Positions 18,286 to 27,547 of a DNA stretch of 64,000 nucleotides are shown here, piece by piece. Positions within the stretch are counted from its first letter, which is position 1; each line of letters starts with the position of its first letter. Source of the stretch: Ramlibacter monticola (lineage in GTDB: Bacteria > Pseudomonadota > Gammaproteobacteria > Burkholderiales > Burkholderiaceae_C); contig NZ_JAEQNE010000001.1 in assembly GCF_016722785.1 (NCBI RefSeq), forward strand, positions 124,001 through 188,000, written 5' to 3'. The position numbers were made by a program, and so were the translations under genes. The notes under the pieces were generated by a model that made no database searches, was not told the origin of the DNA, and saw nothing but the letters and a program-made list of their open reading frames with translations.

Positions 18286-20499
18286 TCACTGCCAGCGGTA
18301 GGTGTAGACCAGCCGCAGCACGTTGACGCGCTGCACTTCCTGGCGCGTGCCCACGGTGCCGTCGGAGAACACGAAAGGCGTGCCGGCGAAGCCCCAGGCC
18401 CAGTCGTCCCACCGGGTGCGGTAGTGCGAGAACTCGGCGCCCACCCAGGAGTTCTTGTCCAGGGTATACCGGCCGAACAGCCGCAGCACGTCCTGCTGGA
18501 ACGTGATCGGCGGCAGGCCGCCGCTCGCGGCCAGCAGCGCCGCGTCGGCGCCCGAGGCGGTGGCGTCCAGCACTTGCGCGAACGTCGCGCGGTCCCGCAG
18601 GTGCGACAGGTTCAGGCCCAGTTCCACCTTGCTCGTCGCCTTCCCCGTCACGCCCACGCCGACGTTGGACTCGTGGTTGTCGAACGAGAGGAAGGCCGCG
18701 TCGGGCTTGCCCTGGTCGAGGTTCTGCTTGCCCCAGGACGCGAAGCCGGTCACGTTCCACGCATCGGTGATCGCATAGGTGAGGTCGATCGTCGCCTGCC
18801 GCATGCCGGCGCTGCGCAGCCCGTACACGCCGGGCGCGCTGTAGTGGTCCACGCCGACGTCCAGCGCGCCCTGCAGCGTCAGCTGCTCCATCGGCTGCCA
18901 GTCGGCCAGGAAGCGCAGCTTCTCGCGGCGCCGGTCGGACAGCGTCGGCATGAAGATGCCGCGGTCGAAGCCGGTCCCGGGCGCATTGGCGTCGGGCACC
19001 TCGGTCACGCCGAGGCCGCTGTTGTCGCGCAGCCAGTTGGAGCCGTTGCGTTCGCTGTGGTCGTACGAGATCGCGCCGCTGAAGTCCTCGGTCATCTGGC
19101 GGCGCAGCTCGGCACGCCAGACGGTCTCGCGCGTGTCCTGCCGCAGGGCGGTGACCCCCGAGGTCGCGCTGGACGGGGTGAACACGCCGCGGTCGATCAG
19201 CTCGCGCCCCCAGCCGAGCGTGCCGCGCCAGTCGGGCGCGAACTGGTAGTTCGCCTGCAGCTTCGCCTTGGTCGTGCGATAGGGCAGCTGGCGGTTGGTG
19301 AAGACGTTCGTGCCCTCGACGTTGTACGGCTGCAGCGTCGTCTCGTCGTCGCGGTCCTCGTAGCGCACGTGGCCCTGCACCGACAGCCGTGCCATCGGGC
19401 GCGTGCTGAAGCCGACCTGCGCCAGGTTGGTCACGATGTGCCCGCCGAGGTCGTTCACGCCGGCCGGCCTCGTGGTGAAGCCGTGGCCGGTGAAGCTGTC
19501 CGTCTGCGTCGCGAGCACGCGCGCCAGCTTGAAGTTGACCGTGGAGTTCGCGTTGTACAGGTACGCGCCGGTCAGTTCCAGGTGGTGCGCCTGGTTGTCC
19601 GGCGGCAGAGCCACCGGGTTGCCCAGGATGCCGGCCAGGCCGGCGCCCACCGGCAGCAGGGTGCCCACGGGGTTGAACAGGCTGTCCGGGAGGCCCGGCG
19701 TGAGGCTGCCAAGCCGGTTCCGGTAGAAGGAGCCGTAGTAGCCCACGCCCAGGCGCAGGTTGCTCGCCGCATAGGAGATGCGCGCCTCGACCTGGTGGTG
19801 GTCGGCGTCGATCGGCTCCGGCACGAACAGGACGGCCGAACCCACCTGGGCGGCATTGGTGCCGGTGCAGCCGTTGCCGACCGCGGAGGGGCAGGCGAAG
19901 CCCACGCCGGAGAGGCGCGACCCTTCCTTGTGCTCGGTGCGGCCGCTCAGCTCGAACTGCACGCGCGACGAGATCACCTTGGTGAAGCCGAGGCCCAGGG
20001 CCTGGCGCTTGGTGGCCAGGTCCAGGTCGGAACCGGTGCCGGGCAGGACCGGCACGATGCGCGGCGTGGTGGTGCCGGCGCCAGCGATGCCGCTGTTGAA
20101 CTGCACCGTCTCCCGGCGCATCAGCTCGCCATAGCTCGCGGCGAGCTTCCAGTCGCCCTGGCGGCCCCAGCGCAGCGCGAGCTCGCGGTTGTCCGTGAAC
20201 AGGTCGCTGAGGTGGAAGCCGACGGCGACGCCGGTCTCGTCGTTGCGGCGGTAGTAGTCGGCACCGAAGATGCCGAACACGGACTGGCTGGGGCGCAGTC
20301 CGCTGTACTGGTCGAACTGGGCGCGGTCGGCGCGGCTGCCGTCGACGAAGCCGATGCCGGCGTCGACCGAGCTCTCGACGACGTCTTCGGCATGGCTCCA
20401 GGCGGGCGCGAAGGCCGCGAACAGGGCCAGGGCCAGCAGGGTGGGACGGCAGCGTCCGGCGGGGCGGCAGAGGGAAAGCATGGTGTTCTTTCTTTTCAC
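18286..20499 (-). CDS. mtrB: MtrB/PioB family outer-membrane porin of the electron conduit
   Basis: MtrB-type beta barrels hold a decaheme cytochrome inside an outer-membrane pore so electrons can cross. The 737-residue protein has a signal peptide ending SHA near residue 36, then the family start region FDQYSGLRPSQSVFGIFGADYY and many alternating beta strands, ending YTYRWQ. The N-terminal CXXC of Shewanella MtrB is absent, as in PioB-like relatives. It follows the decaheme mtrA-like gene by four bases. The annotated start is GTG 20499; ATG 20481 with AAAGAAAG upstream is an alternative. The neighbours make the role firm. Confidence 0.93.
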   Translation of the reverse strand: MKRKNTMLSLCRPAGRCRPTLLALALFAAFAPAWSHAEDVVESSVDAGIGFVDGSRADRAQFDQYSGLRPSQSVFGIFGADYYRRNDETGVAVGFHLSDLFTDNRELALRWGRQGDWKLAASYGELMRRETVQFNSGIAGAGTTTPRIVPVLPGTGSDLDLATKRQALGLGFTKVISSRVQFELSGRTEHKEGSRLSGVGFACPSAVGNGCTGTNAAQVGSAVLFVPEPIDADHHQVEARISYAASNLRLGVGYYGSFYRNRLGSLTPGLPDSLFNPVGTLLPVGAGLAGILGNPVALPPDNQAHHLELTGAYLYNANSTVNFKLARVLATQTDSFTGHGFTTRPAGVNDLGGHIVTNLAQVGFSTRPMARLSVQGHVRYEDRDDETTLQPYNVEGTNVFTNRQLPYRTTKAKLQANYQFAPDWRGTLGWGRELIDRGVFTPSSATSGVTALRQDTRETVWRAELRRQMTEDFSGAISYDHSERNGSNWLRDNSGLGVTEVPDANAPGTGFDRGIFMPTLSDRRREKLRFLADWQPMEQLTLQGALDVGVDHYSAPGVYGLRSAGMRQATIDLTYAITDAWNVTGFASWGKQNLDQGKPDAAFLSFDNHESNVGVGVTGKATSKVELGLNLSHLRDRATFAQVLDATASGADAALLAASGGLPPITFQQDVLRLFGRYTLDKNSWVGAEFSHYRTRWDDWAWGFAGTPFVFSDGTVGTRQEVQRVNVLRLVYTYRWQ

Positions 20500-20503
20500 C
20501 GGC

Positions 20504-21478
20504 TTACCGGAACAGGAGGTTCGGCGTCGGGTTGGTGGTCGCCGGGTTGTTCGAGCCGTGGGTCTGCGTGTGGCAGTTGGTGCAGGCGCGCCCCTGCCAG
20601 ATGTTCACGACGTTCTTGCCGCTGGCGTTCGGCCCGACCGCCGGCGGCACGCCGGGCCGCGCCGGGGTGAAGACGCCGGGCTGGCCGCCCACCGCGCCCA
20701 CGTTGCCGTTCACGTGCGGGGTGTGGCACTGCATGCACAGCATGGGCGGACGCGCCTTGAGCATCGCCTGCACCGTGCTGCCGTGCGGGTTGTGGCAGCT
20801 GGCGCAGTCCTGCGTGGCGGGCTCGTGCGGGTGCGCGAAGGGGCCGCGCTTTTCCGCGTGGCAGGCGAAGCAGGTGTCGTTGGTGCTGTCGCGCTTCGCC
20901 AGCTTGGGCCCGGCGGAGCCGTGCACGTTGTGGCAGTCGGAACAGCCCATCTTCCCTTCCGGAATGGGGTGGTGCGAAGGCCGCGACAGCTGCGTGCGCT
21001 GCTCCTTGTGGCAGCCGTAGCAGAGCTCGGTCTCGCCGGCGCGCGCCAGGGCCCTGTCGTTGTTGGTGTGGTTCTTGTGGCAGGAATTGCAGGCGACGTC
21101 GGCCGCCTCGTGCGGGCTGCCGGCCCAGAGCATGCGCTTCTGGTCCTTGCTGTGGCAGCTGTGGCAGGCGGCGTTGCGCACCGCGACCGGGGACGCCCCC
21201 TTCTTGCCGAAGGTGACGTCGGGCCGCGGCCGCTCCTTGCGCTTCTCCGGGTTCTTGGCGTGCGGGACGCTGGAGCCGTGGCAGCTCGTGCAGCCCGGCG
21301 CCCGCTCGTCGGTCGGATGCGAGTGCGCATGGCGGCTCGAATCCGCGAGGTCCTCGGAGTCGTGGCACTCGACGCAGACCTTCGTTCCCTCGGGGTCCAC
21401 TCCGGCAAGGGCTGCCGGAGCCGCCAGCCCTCCCACGCAAAGCAGCAGTGCTGCCAGCAAGTTGCGCATTCGCATCAT
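20504..21478 (-). CDS. mtrA: Periplasmic decaheme cytochrome c (MtrA/DmsE family)
   Basis: MtrA-type proteins are the heme wire inside the MtrB pore. The 324-residue protein has a signal peptide ending ALAG near residue 26 and exactly ten CXXCH sites, at 35, 63, 105, 130, 153, 179, 203, 225, 248 and 299. Length and heme number equal MtrA. The long proline- and glycine-rich stretch before the last heme (about 256-298) is notable. The start has two ATG codons in tandem with only a weak AAGAAAA site, so coupling with the mtrC-like gene 17 bp upstream is likely. Partners are the mtrC-like and mtrB-like genes on either side. Confidence 0.94.
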   Translation of the reverse strand: MMRMRNLLAALLLCVGGLAAPAALAGVDPEGTKVCVECHDSEDLADSSRHAHSHPTDERAPGCTSCHGSSVPHAKNPEKRKERPRPDVTFGKKGASPVAVRNAACHSCHSKDQKRMLWAGSPHEAADVACNSCHKNHTNNDRALARAGETELCYGCHKEQRTQLSRPSHHPIPEGKMGCSDCHNVHGSAGPKLAKRDSTNDTCFACHAEKRGPFAHPHEPATQDCASCHNPHGSTVQAMLKARPPMLCMQCHTPHVNGNVGAVGGQPGVFTPARPGVPPAVGPNASGKNVVNIWQGRACTNCHTQTHGSNNPATTNPTPNLLFR

Positions 21479-21495
21479 TTTTTTCTTGGCTGTTG

Positions 21496-23940
21496 TTACT
21501 TCTGCCCGTGGACGATGTCCACACCCTTGAAGCCGCCGCTGGCGTGGCAGTCCGCGCAGATCTCGGTCGTCACCATCGACGCGGCCTGGGTCTTCTCGCC
21601 GAAGGCGCCGTTGCCGAAGCTCGTCACGTGGCCGATGGCCTTGGCCGAGTCGTGGCAGGCCGTGCACGACGCCGCCTTGGGCGAGATCACGAGCCACTTC
21701 TGCGGATCGGCCTCGTTCGCGGGCTTCTTGACCACGGAGCCCACGGTGCCCTTGTCGACCAGGTGCGAGTTGTTCACGTGGCAGGCGTTGCAGTTGATGC
21801 CCACGCCGGGCCACTGCACTTCGGCGGCGTAGTTCACGACGTCGCCCGCCAGCGGCGCGCCGCCGGTCGCGGAGCTGCCGTCCTTGTTGAAGGTGCCGAC
21901 CACCTTGTTGCCGTGGGTGAACGGGAAGCTGCGCTTCGAGTTGCCGTGGATGCCGTGGATCATCCGCTTGAACTGGAACGACTCGTTCAGGTCGAGGCCG
22001 TTGGTCATCACCGTGGACGACACCCTGTTCGGGTCGTGGCAGACCACGCAGGCTTCCACCGTGTTGCGCCCGCCGTCGTGGAAGGTTTCGGTCTTGCTGT
22101 TGGAGCCGGTCGTGGTGCCCAGGGCGGCGTGGCACGCATTGCACTTCTCGCTGGAAACCACGGTGCGGCGCGGCAGCAGCGTGCCGGTCAGCGCGAATTC
22201 CCTGGAGGTGTGCTGCACGGCGACGTTCAGCAGCGTGCGCGGGATCGCTTCCGGCCGCGGATCGGCGATCGACTGGGCCTCGAGGGCGGCTTCCCTCACC
22301 TGCCCGATGGTGGCGATGCGGGCCGTGCCGGAGATCACGTGCGTGGCCGAAGGCGTCGGCAGCGAGATCGTCGCGGTGTAGTGGTTGCTGCCGTCGTTCG
22401 TCCCGGCGTACGCGGAAACCGATGCGTTCCTGCCGCCGTTGTTGTAGCTGGTGAACTCGGTCGTGCCGGCGGGCTGGTCCGCGAGGCTGTTGTAGGCGAC
22501 GAGCAGGCGCAGGTTGCCGAACTTCGTGTCGGCCGAGCAGGCCACGGGCGCGGCGGTGCACTCGCTGGTCACCAGGTTGTAGGCGGCCTCACCGTGGGCC
22601 GGGTCGGAGAGGAAGTACTTGACCGTGACCTTGTTCGAGGCGGCGTCCCAGGACGCGCTCTCGATGTTCATCTTGTACTTCGCCGCGCCGGCCTCGGTCT
22701 GGTTGAAGTGGACGCGCTCCGGCGCCACGGTGCTGCCAGGAGCGTGGCAGCGCGCGCATTCGCTGTTCGGCAGCAGGGTGGCCGGGGCGTTCGGATCCCG
22801 GCCCTGGTTGAAGAAGGTGTGCTGCGTGAACCAGAACGAACCGGGCTTGCTGTCGTGGCACGTCAGGCACGCTTCGCGGCTGGCGCGCGTCTTCCAGTTG
22901 TCGCCCTGGGGCGTCGCGGCATTCGCGCCGGAGTGGCACTTGGTGCAATTGCGCAGGTCCTGCGGGAAACCGACTTCGGCGAAGCTGAGCTTTTCGTCCC
23001 GGTAGCCCCAGATCGTGTAGTCCTCGCCGAAGGACTTCTTCAGGCGCTGACCCGCGTGGATCTTGTGGACCATCGTGGCGAGGTTCAGGTTGTGGCCGCT
23101 GTTCGCATCCGTCGTGCCGGGGTTGTGGCACATGACGCAGAACTGGGTGTCGACCCGGCCGCCGCCGTGCAGCGCGAGCTTCTCGTGGCACGAATTGCAG
23201 GAGGCCACGTCCGTCATCTTCCGGGTCCTGGACGGGTCCGTGACGGCCACCGAGTTGCCCCGGGCGTCGACCGTGAAGTCGAAGTACGGATTGGCGCGCA
23301 CCGTCTCGCCGGCGGTGTTGGCGTACGAGAGCTGGATCGCGACGCGATGGGTCCGGCCCGGCTCGAACACGACGCCCTGGGTCTTGCTGGGATCCTTCAC
23401 GTCGGTGCTGAACGTGTAGGTGTAGTAGCCCTCCGCATGGAAGGCCAGTTGCGGCGTGGCCGGAGCGGCCGGCTGCGGATCCGTGGTGGCCTGCCTGGCG
23501 CTGGCGAGCACGGGGCTGCCGTTCGGGCCGACGCCGGGCGTGGCCGTTTCGGTGCGCGAGATGTAGCTCACCCACTGGTCGGGTTCGCCGTTGGTGCCGG
23601 GCACCAGCTTGGCCAGCGCGAAGCGCACGTTCGCGGTCGTCAGGCCCGTGAGCGGCTTGCCGTCGGAGAACACCGCGAAGTTGACCTTCGCCGGGCTGCC
23701 GATCGTCATGGCCGGCACGCCGGCGGACTGCAGCACCGCGAACGGCGCGGAGGAATTCGTGGAGGAGTCGTTGGCCGGGGAAGCAGCGGCACTGGCCAGG
23801 GCGTTCGCCACAGCCTGCGACGCGGGCGGCGGCACCAGCACTTCGTCGCCGCCTCCACCTCCGCCGCCGCAAGCCGCCAACAGCACGGAAAGCGCCGCCA
23901 CGGCGACCGCCTTCCCGCGCTGGATCGTTGTTCTTAGCAT
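21496..23940 (-). CDS. mtrC: OmcA/MtrC family decaheme surface lipoprotein
   Basis: This protein is expected on the outside of the outer membrane, where it passes electrons to or from minerals or other acceptors. The 814-residue protein has a lipoprotein signal with LLAAC (Cys24) followed by a glycine run. Ten CXXCH motifs occur in two pentaheme groups (CNSCH, CVMCH, CTKCH, CLTCH, CARCH, then CNACH, CVVCH, CNACH, CTACH, CADCH) separated by a beta-rich domain, as in MtrC and OmcA. The ATG at 23940 is fixed by GGAGAG just upstream; the frame is open 32 codons further. Gene order mtrC-mtrA-mtrB equals Shewanella. Confidence 0.93.
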   Translation of the reverse strand: MLRTTIQRGKAVAVAALSVLLAACGGGGGGGDEVLVPPPASQAVANALASAAASPANDSSTNSSAPFAVLQSAGVPAMTIGSPAKVNFAVFSDGKPLTGLTTANVRFALAKLVPGTNGEPDQWVSYISRTETATPGVGPNGSPVLASARQATTDPQPAAPATPQLAFHAEGYYTYTFSTDVKDPSKTQGVVFEPGRTHRVAIQLSYANTAGETVRANPYFDFTVDARGNSVAVTDPSRTRKMTDVASCNSCHEKLALHGGGRVDTQFCVMCHNPGTTDANSGHNLNLATMVHKIHAGQRLKKSFGEDYTIWGYRDEKLSFAEVGFPQDLRNCTKCHSGANAATPQGDNWKTRASREACLTCHDSKPGSFWFTQHTFFNQGRDPNAPATLLPNSECARCHAPGSTVAPERVHFNQTEAGAAKYKMNIESASWDAASNKVTVKYFLSDPAHGEAAYNLVTSECTAAPVACSADTKFGNLRLLVAYNSLADQPAGTTEFTSYNNGGRNASVSAYAGTNDGSNHYTATISLPTPSATHVISGTARIATIGQVREAALEAQSIADPRPEAIPRTLLNVAVQHTSREFALTGTLLPRRTVVSSEKCNACHAALGTTTGSNSKTETFHDGGRNTVEACVVCHDPNRVSSTVMTNGLDLNESFQFKRMIHGIHGNSKRSFPFTHGNKVVGTFNKDGSSATGGAPLAGDVVNYAAEVQWPGVGINCNACHVNNSHLVDKGTVGSVVKKPANEADPQKWLVISPKAASCTACHDSAKAIGHVTSFGNGAFGEKTQAASMVTTEICADCHASGGFKGVDIVHGQK

Positions 23941-24049
23941 ACCGCTCTCCATCGGCCCCGCGGGCCCCCTCGTTGAATTCTTCCCGGCTGGCCCGGACGC
24001 CGGATCCCTCACTCCCGGCGTTCCGGCGCTCCCCACTGGCCGCGGAACC

Positions 24050-24376
24050 CTATTGCGCCAGCACCCACTTGATCAGGTTGCCCATCGCCTTCTGGTCCTT
24101 CAGGGCCTTGTGTTCCTCCTCGCTGCCGTCATCGAGCTTCACCTTCGGGCTCGAGGTCAGGAACGTGGTGAGCTTGGATTCGGCATCGGCCTTGCCCTTG
24201 TACTTCGCGGCGACCTTCTGGTAGGCGGGGCCCTTCTTCGACTTGTCGACGGAGTGGCACTTGGTGCAGTTCTCCGCCTTCAGCAGCTTCTGCGCGGCAT
24301 CGGCATCCTGGGCGGCCGCCGGCAGGGCGAACGCGGTGGCGGCGATGACGGTGGAGATCAGGGAAAACATCTTCAC
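24050..24376 (-). CDS. Periplasmic monoheme class I cytochrome c (paralogue)
   Basis: The 108-residue protein has a signal peptide ending AAA near residue 22 and one heme site, CTKCH near 37-41, with a methionine in QKAMGNLIKWVLAQ as likely distal ligand. The segment KVAAKYKGKADA and SPKVKLDDGSEEEHK are shared almost word for word with the cytochrome at 17896. It starts at GTG, with AAAAGGAGAA seven bases upstream, and heads the mtrCAB operon 110 bp ahead of the mtrC-like gene. It likely carries electrons between the inner-membrane quinol oxidase and MtrA. Confidence 0.92.
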   Translation of the reverse strand: MKMFSLISTVIAATAFALPAAAQDADAAQKLLKAENCTKCHSVDKSKKGPAYQKVAAKYKGKADAESKLTTFLTSSPKVKLDDGSEEEHKALKDQKAMGNLIKWVLAQ

Positions 24377-24446
24377 GAACTTCTCCTTTTAATGAAGCGA
24401 TCAAAGTTTGACTATGACGGATGGTGCTCCGCCGCAGAACGGGCGC

Positions 24447-24465
24447 GTTGACTATCGTCAACCGG
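24447..24465 (-). promoter_or_regulatory. Candidate shared operator upstream of the cytochrome-mtrCAB operon
   Basis: Read on the minus strand this is CCGGTTGACGA-TA-GTCAAC, containing the dyad GTTGAC-N4-GTCAAC. A copy matching at 16 of 19 positions, in the same orientation, lies upstream of the response-regulator operon at 31799-31817. It is 71 bp from the cytochrome start codon, a good distance for an activator site. A half copy (TTTGACTATGACGG) lies closer, near 24405-24418. Regulation by the NarL-type regulators is an inference. Confidence 0.5.
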
Positions 24466-24512
24466 TGACCCGTAGTTTTCGTTTTGCGGAGCGCGCGCCT
24501 GGTGCGCGCTGC

Positions 24513-24544
24513 AAAAAAGAAACGGGGACGCGCGCGTCCCCGTT
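24513..24544 (-). terminator. Rho-independent terminator of the decaheme stalk-protein gene
   Basis: On the minus strand a perfect 12-bp stem AACGGGGACGCG/CGCGTCCCCGTT (24521-24544) is followed by TCTTTTTT. It ends transcripts from the gene at 24610-27495 and so isolates that gene from the cytochrome-mtrCAB operon. Confidence 0.85.
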
Positions 24545-24552
24545 GCTCGAAG

Positions 24553-24580
24553 GCGGATGCCGGTTTGCGCCGGCATCCGC
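24553..24580 (-). terminator. Second hairpin after the decaheme stalk-protein gene
   Basis: An 11-bp stem GCGGATGCCGG/CCGGCATCCGC with a six-base loop precedes the main terminator. It has no T run of its own, so it probably protects the 3' end or reinforces termination. Confidence 0.5.
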
Positions 24581-24609
24581 GTTGCTACTTCTCCCTTAGC
24601 GCGGATGCA

Positions 24610-27495
24610 TTACTTCGGGTGCACCGCGGTGACGTCGGAGATCCTGCCGGCGCCGTGGCACACGAGACAGGATTCCTGGCCCTTGGCGAGCGCGGCCGAG
24701 CGCGGCTCGTAGATCGACCCGGCGTTGCTGCGCATGTGCGCCTTCGCCGAATCCGTGTCGTGGCAGGCGAAGCACGCGGCCGCCGTCGGCGAACTCACGA
24801 GCGTGGTGCCTTCCGCATTGAACGTCTCACCTGGCAGGAGCGTGACCTTCGTTCCGTCGCCCTTCGTCACCGTGGAACTCGTGGTGGAAGAGGTATTGAA
24901 CGAGAAGCCGGCGCCGTAGTTCGCGTCCGCCGTGACGTACGGAGAGGTGGAGTACTGCTGCACGCGGGTCGCCGTCGTCGAGTTCAGCACCACGCCCGTC
25001 GCGACAGTCCGCAGCGGCCGGTTGGCGAACTGGTTCGCCGAGGCGGTCGCGCTGAAGTCGTAGGTGCCGGGCAGGTGGCAGGTTTCGCAGCGGCTCAGGA
25101 TGCCGGGGTAGCCGATGTCATCGTAGGACTCATCCACCTTCGCCGCGTGCCACGTGAACGGCACCGTGCGCTTGCCGGCCTCGCCCCGGCCGCCCCCGTG
25201 GATCGCATGGATGAACGAGGTCGAATCCGCGGACCAGCCGCTGCTGGTGCGGTTGGGGTTGTGGCACCACGAGCAGGTCGTGCCGTCGTTGCGCTGGCCC
25301 GCGTGGAAGGACTCGATCGTGAAGGCACCGAGTTCCTGGTGGCAGGCGTTGCAGCGCTTGTCTTCGACGATGGGACGGCGGCCGGTGTAGCCCGTGGCGA
25401 CCTTCTGCACGTCCTCGGAGATGACGATCAGGCCGCCCACCTGGTTCGGCATCCCGGCGGTCACGTCGGTCGCTTTCGCGGGCGCCGTGGCGAAGCGGCC
25501 CTGCCAGTCCCTCAGCGTGTTGTCCACCACGTTGGTCTGCGTCAGCGGCATGCTGGTCTTCAGGCCGTAGCTGTAGCCGACACCACCCGTCAGCATCACT
25601 GCATTGTCGGGAATGGTGACGCCCGTCAGGGTGACGGTGTAGAAGCCCTGGGCATCCGGGCCGGTCATCGTGCCCTTGCCTGCGCCGGACGAAGTACCGT
25701 TCCAGATGCTGCGCAGGTAGCCGGAAGCCGAGGCGTTGAAGTCCGCCGGTGCGGCGATGTTGTCCTGCGGAACCGCGAACACGAAGTACGCGCTGGGCGA
25801 GCCCATGAAGTTGTCCCACATCTCCGTCTTGGCACCCGCGGTGTTGAAAGCCACCGCGACGCCGTTCTGCAGACCCCTGAACTCCATCACCGGCTGCTTC
25901 GAAGCGTTACGCGACACGCTCTTGATCTCGAAGGTGACCTTGATCGCGCCCGCCGGCAGGTTGTCGGTCTTGGAAGCGATCCAGGCCGCGTTGGTGTTGT
26001 TGTTGCCGCCCGTGACTTCGAGCGAGTTCACCGGGTTCGGAGGCGTGATCGCGAGGTGGTACACCTTCTCGATGGAAGTCGCGTCGTGGCACAGGGCGCA
26101 CTTGGTGTCGTCGGTCTGGATGCCGCCGATGTGGCCGGTGGCTGCCGGGGCCGTGGCAACGCCGGTCGTCGACTCGGTCAGCTTCGCCTTGTTGGCCGCG
26201 GCGTTGGTCACGCCCGTTCCCTTGGCGAAGTCGATGCCGTCGTGGCAGGCGCCGCAGGCCAGGCGGCTCGGCACGGTCTTGAAGTTGCTCGCCTGGGGAG
26301 CGACCTTCGGAGCCGTGGAGTCGTGGCACTTGCTGCAATTGCGGACGTCCTGCGGGAACAGCGTGTGGTTCAGCGCGACGCCGGCATAGTTGTAGCCTTC
26401 CTTTACCAGCAGTTCACCCTTGTGCACGCGGTGGATCAGGACCGGGAAGTCCCCGACCGTCACGCCGTCGGCGACGTAGGTGTCACCGGTGAAGACATTG
26501 TTCGACGACGCGTTGTTCGTCCGCCCGTACTTGCGCTGGTCGGTATGGCACGTCGTGCAGAAGCGCGGGTCGTAGCGGCTGCCGCCGTGGAAGGCCGCGC
26601 TCTCGGTGCCCGGGAGTCCGCCGAGCTTGGCGTGGCATTCGTTGCAGCTCGCCTTGTCGACGATCAGGCGCTGGCCCGGGTCCGTGGGAGCGAGCGCCTT
26701 GCCGGTCGCGGGAACGAAGTCGAACACGACGTTGTTCGGGTTGGCCAAGGGCACGCCCGGGACCACCTGCACCTCGTTCGCCGTGTTGGTGCCCGTTCCC
26801 GGCGCGTTGCCGGAGATCTGCAGCACGAGCCGGTGGACGGCGTTGGCGTCGTAGGTCAGGTCGCCCAGGTCGGCCGCCTTGTTGGCGCCGGTGAGCGTGA
26901 AGCCCGCGACCTGCGCCTTCACCTGGGTGATGTCGCGGTAGAACGTGTACTTGTAGGTGCCGTCGCCGTTATCGACCAGGGTGCCGTTGCTGTCGGAGGT
27001 GGGCCGCGTGGCCGTCGCCGCCGCCGTAGTGGTGGGCACCGTGGTCACGATGTAGCTGACCCAACGGCTGGGGCCGGTGGCGGCCGCCGTCGCGCCGGGG
27101 GCGCCGGGAACCAGCTTCGCCAGCGTGAAGGCGATGTTCTGGTAGCGGGGGACGGTCGCATTGGCGGCCTTCGTGGCGAAGCTCAGGCCCACGACCGGCG
27201 TGCCGGTCTGGTTGACCACCTTGAAGCTCACGACCGGCGGGCTGGCGATGGTGACGCCGGTGACCGTCGCATTGAACTGGGTCGCCGCGAATTGCTCAGG
27301 CGACAGCTGGGCGAGATTCACGACCACACCGCCAGGCTGCCCTTGCGGTCCCGCCGGGCCTTGCGGTCCCGCCGCGCCTTGCGCGCCCGTGGCGCCATCC
27401 GCGCCATCGGAGCCTCCGCAGCCGTGCAGCAGCACCACTGCGCTGGCCACGGCCATCACGAACCGTGACAGCCGCCTTAAGGATCCATTTGCCAT
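24610..27495 (-). CDS. OmcA/MtrC family decaheme lipoprotein with collagen-like stalk
   Basis: A second surface decaheme protein, larger than the mtrC-like one (961 residues). The signal peptide ends LLHGC (Cys26). Directly after it, residues 28-56 are a Gly-X-Y run (GADGATGAQGAAGPQGP and more), a collagen-like stalk that would hold the heme domain off the membrane. Ten CXXCH motifs follow (CNECH, CTTCH, CSKCH, CGACH, CALCH, CNACH, CSWCH, CETCH, CFACH, CLVCH). The phrase LAKLVPG..WVSYI is shared with the mtrC-like protein, showing paralogy. Start: ATG 27495 lies eleven bases after AAGGAGG; ATG 27504 is possible. No MtrA or MtrB partner is adjacent, so it may share the mtrCAB conduit. Confidence 0.92.
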   Translation of the reverse strand: MANGSLRRLSRFVMAVASAVVLLHGCGGSDGADGATGAQGAAGPQGPAGPQGQPGGVVVNLAQLSPEQFAATQFNATVTGVTIASPPVVSFKVVNQTGTPVVGLSFATKAANATVPRYQNIAFTLAKLVPGAPGATAAATGPSRWVSYIVTTVPTTTAAATATRPTSDSNGTLVDNGDGTYKYTFYRDITQVKAQVAGFTLTGANKAADLGDLTYDANAVHRLVLQISGNAPGTGTNTANEVQVVPGVPLANPNNVVFDFVPATGKALAPTDPGQRLIVDKASCNECHAKLGGLPGTESAAFHGGSRYDPRFCTTCHTDQRKYGRTNNASSNNVFTGDTYVADGVTVGDFPVLIHRVHKGELLVKEGYNYAGVALNHTLFPQDVRNCSKCHDSTAPKVAPQASNFKTVPSRLACGACHDGIDFAKGTGVTNAAANKAKLTESTTGVATAPAATGHIGGIQTDDTKCALCHDATSIEKVYHLAITPPNPVNSLEVTGGNNNTNAAWIASKTDNLPAGAIKVTFEIKSVSRNASKQPVMEFRGLQNGVAVAFNTAGAKTEMWDNFMGSPSAYFVFAVPQDNIAAPADFNASASGYLRSIWNGTSSGAGKGTMTGPDAQGFYTVTLTGVTIPDNAVMLTGGVGYSYGLKTSMPLTQTNVVDNTLRDWQGRFATAPAKATDVTAGMPNQVGGLIVISEDVQKVATGYTGRRPIVEDKRCNACHQELGAFTIESFHAGQRNDGTTCSWCHNPNRTSSGWSADSTSFIHAIHGGGRGEAGKRTVPFTWHAAKVDESYDDIGYPGILSRCETCHLPGTYDFSATASANQFANRPLRTVATGVVLNSTTATRVQQYSTSPYVTADANYGAGFSFNTSSTTSSTVTKGDGTKVTLLPGETFNAEGTTLVSSPTAAACFACHDTDSAKAHMRSNAGSIYEPRSAALAKGQESCLVCHGAGRISDVTAVHPK

Positions 27496-27547
27496 ATGCA
27501 CCATTCCCTCCTTGGTGGAGACCACCATCCCTAAAAACAGTTCTTCC

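Noticed and set aside
24484..27468. 994-codon plus-strand open frame antisense to the stalk decaheme gene
   Set aside because: The opposite strand has ten heme motifs and a lipoprotein signal. The antisense frame has no features or ribosome site.
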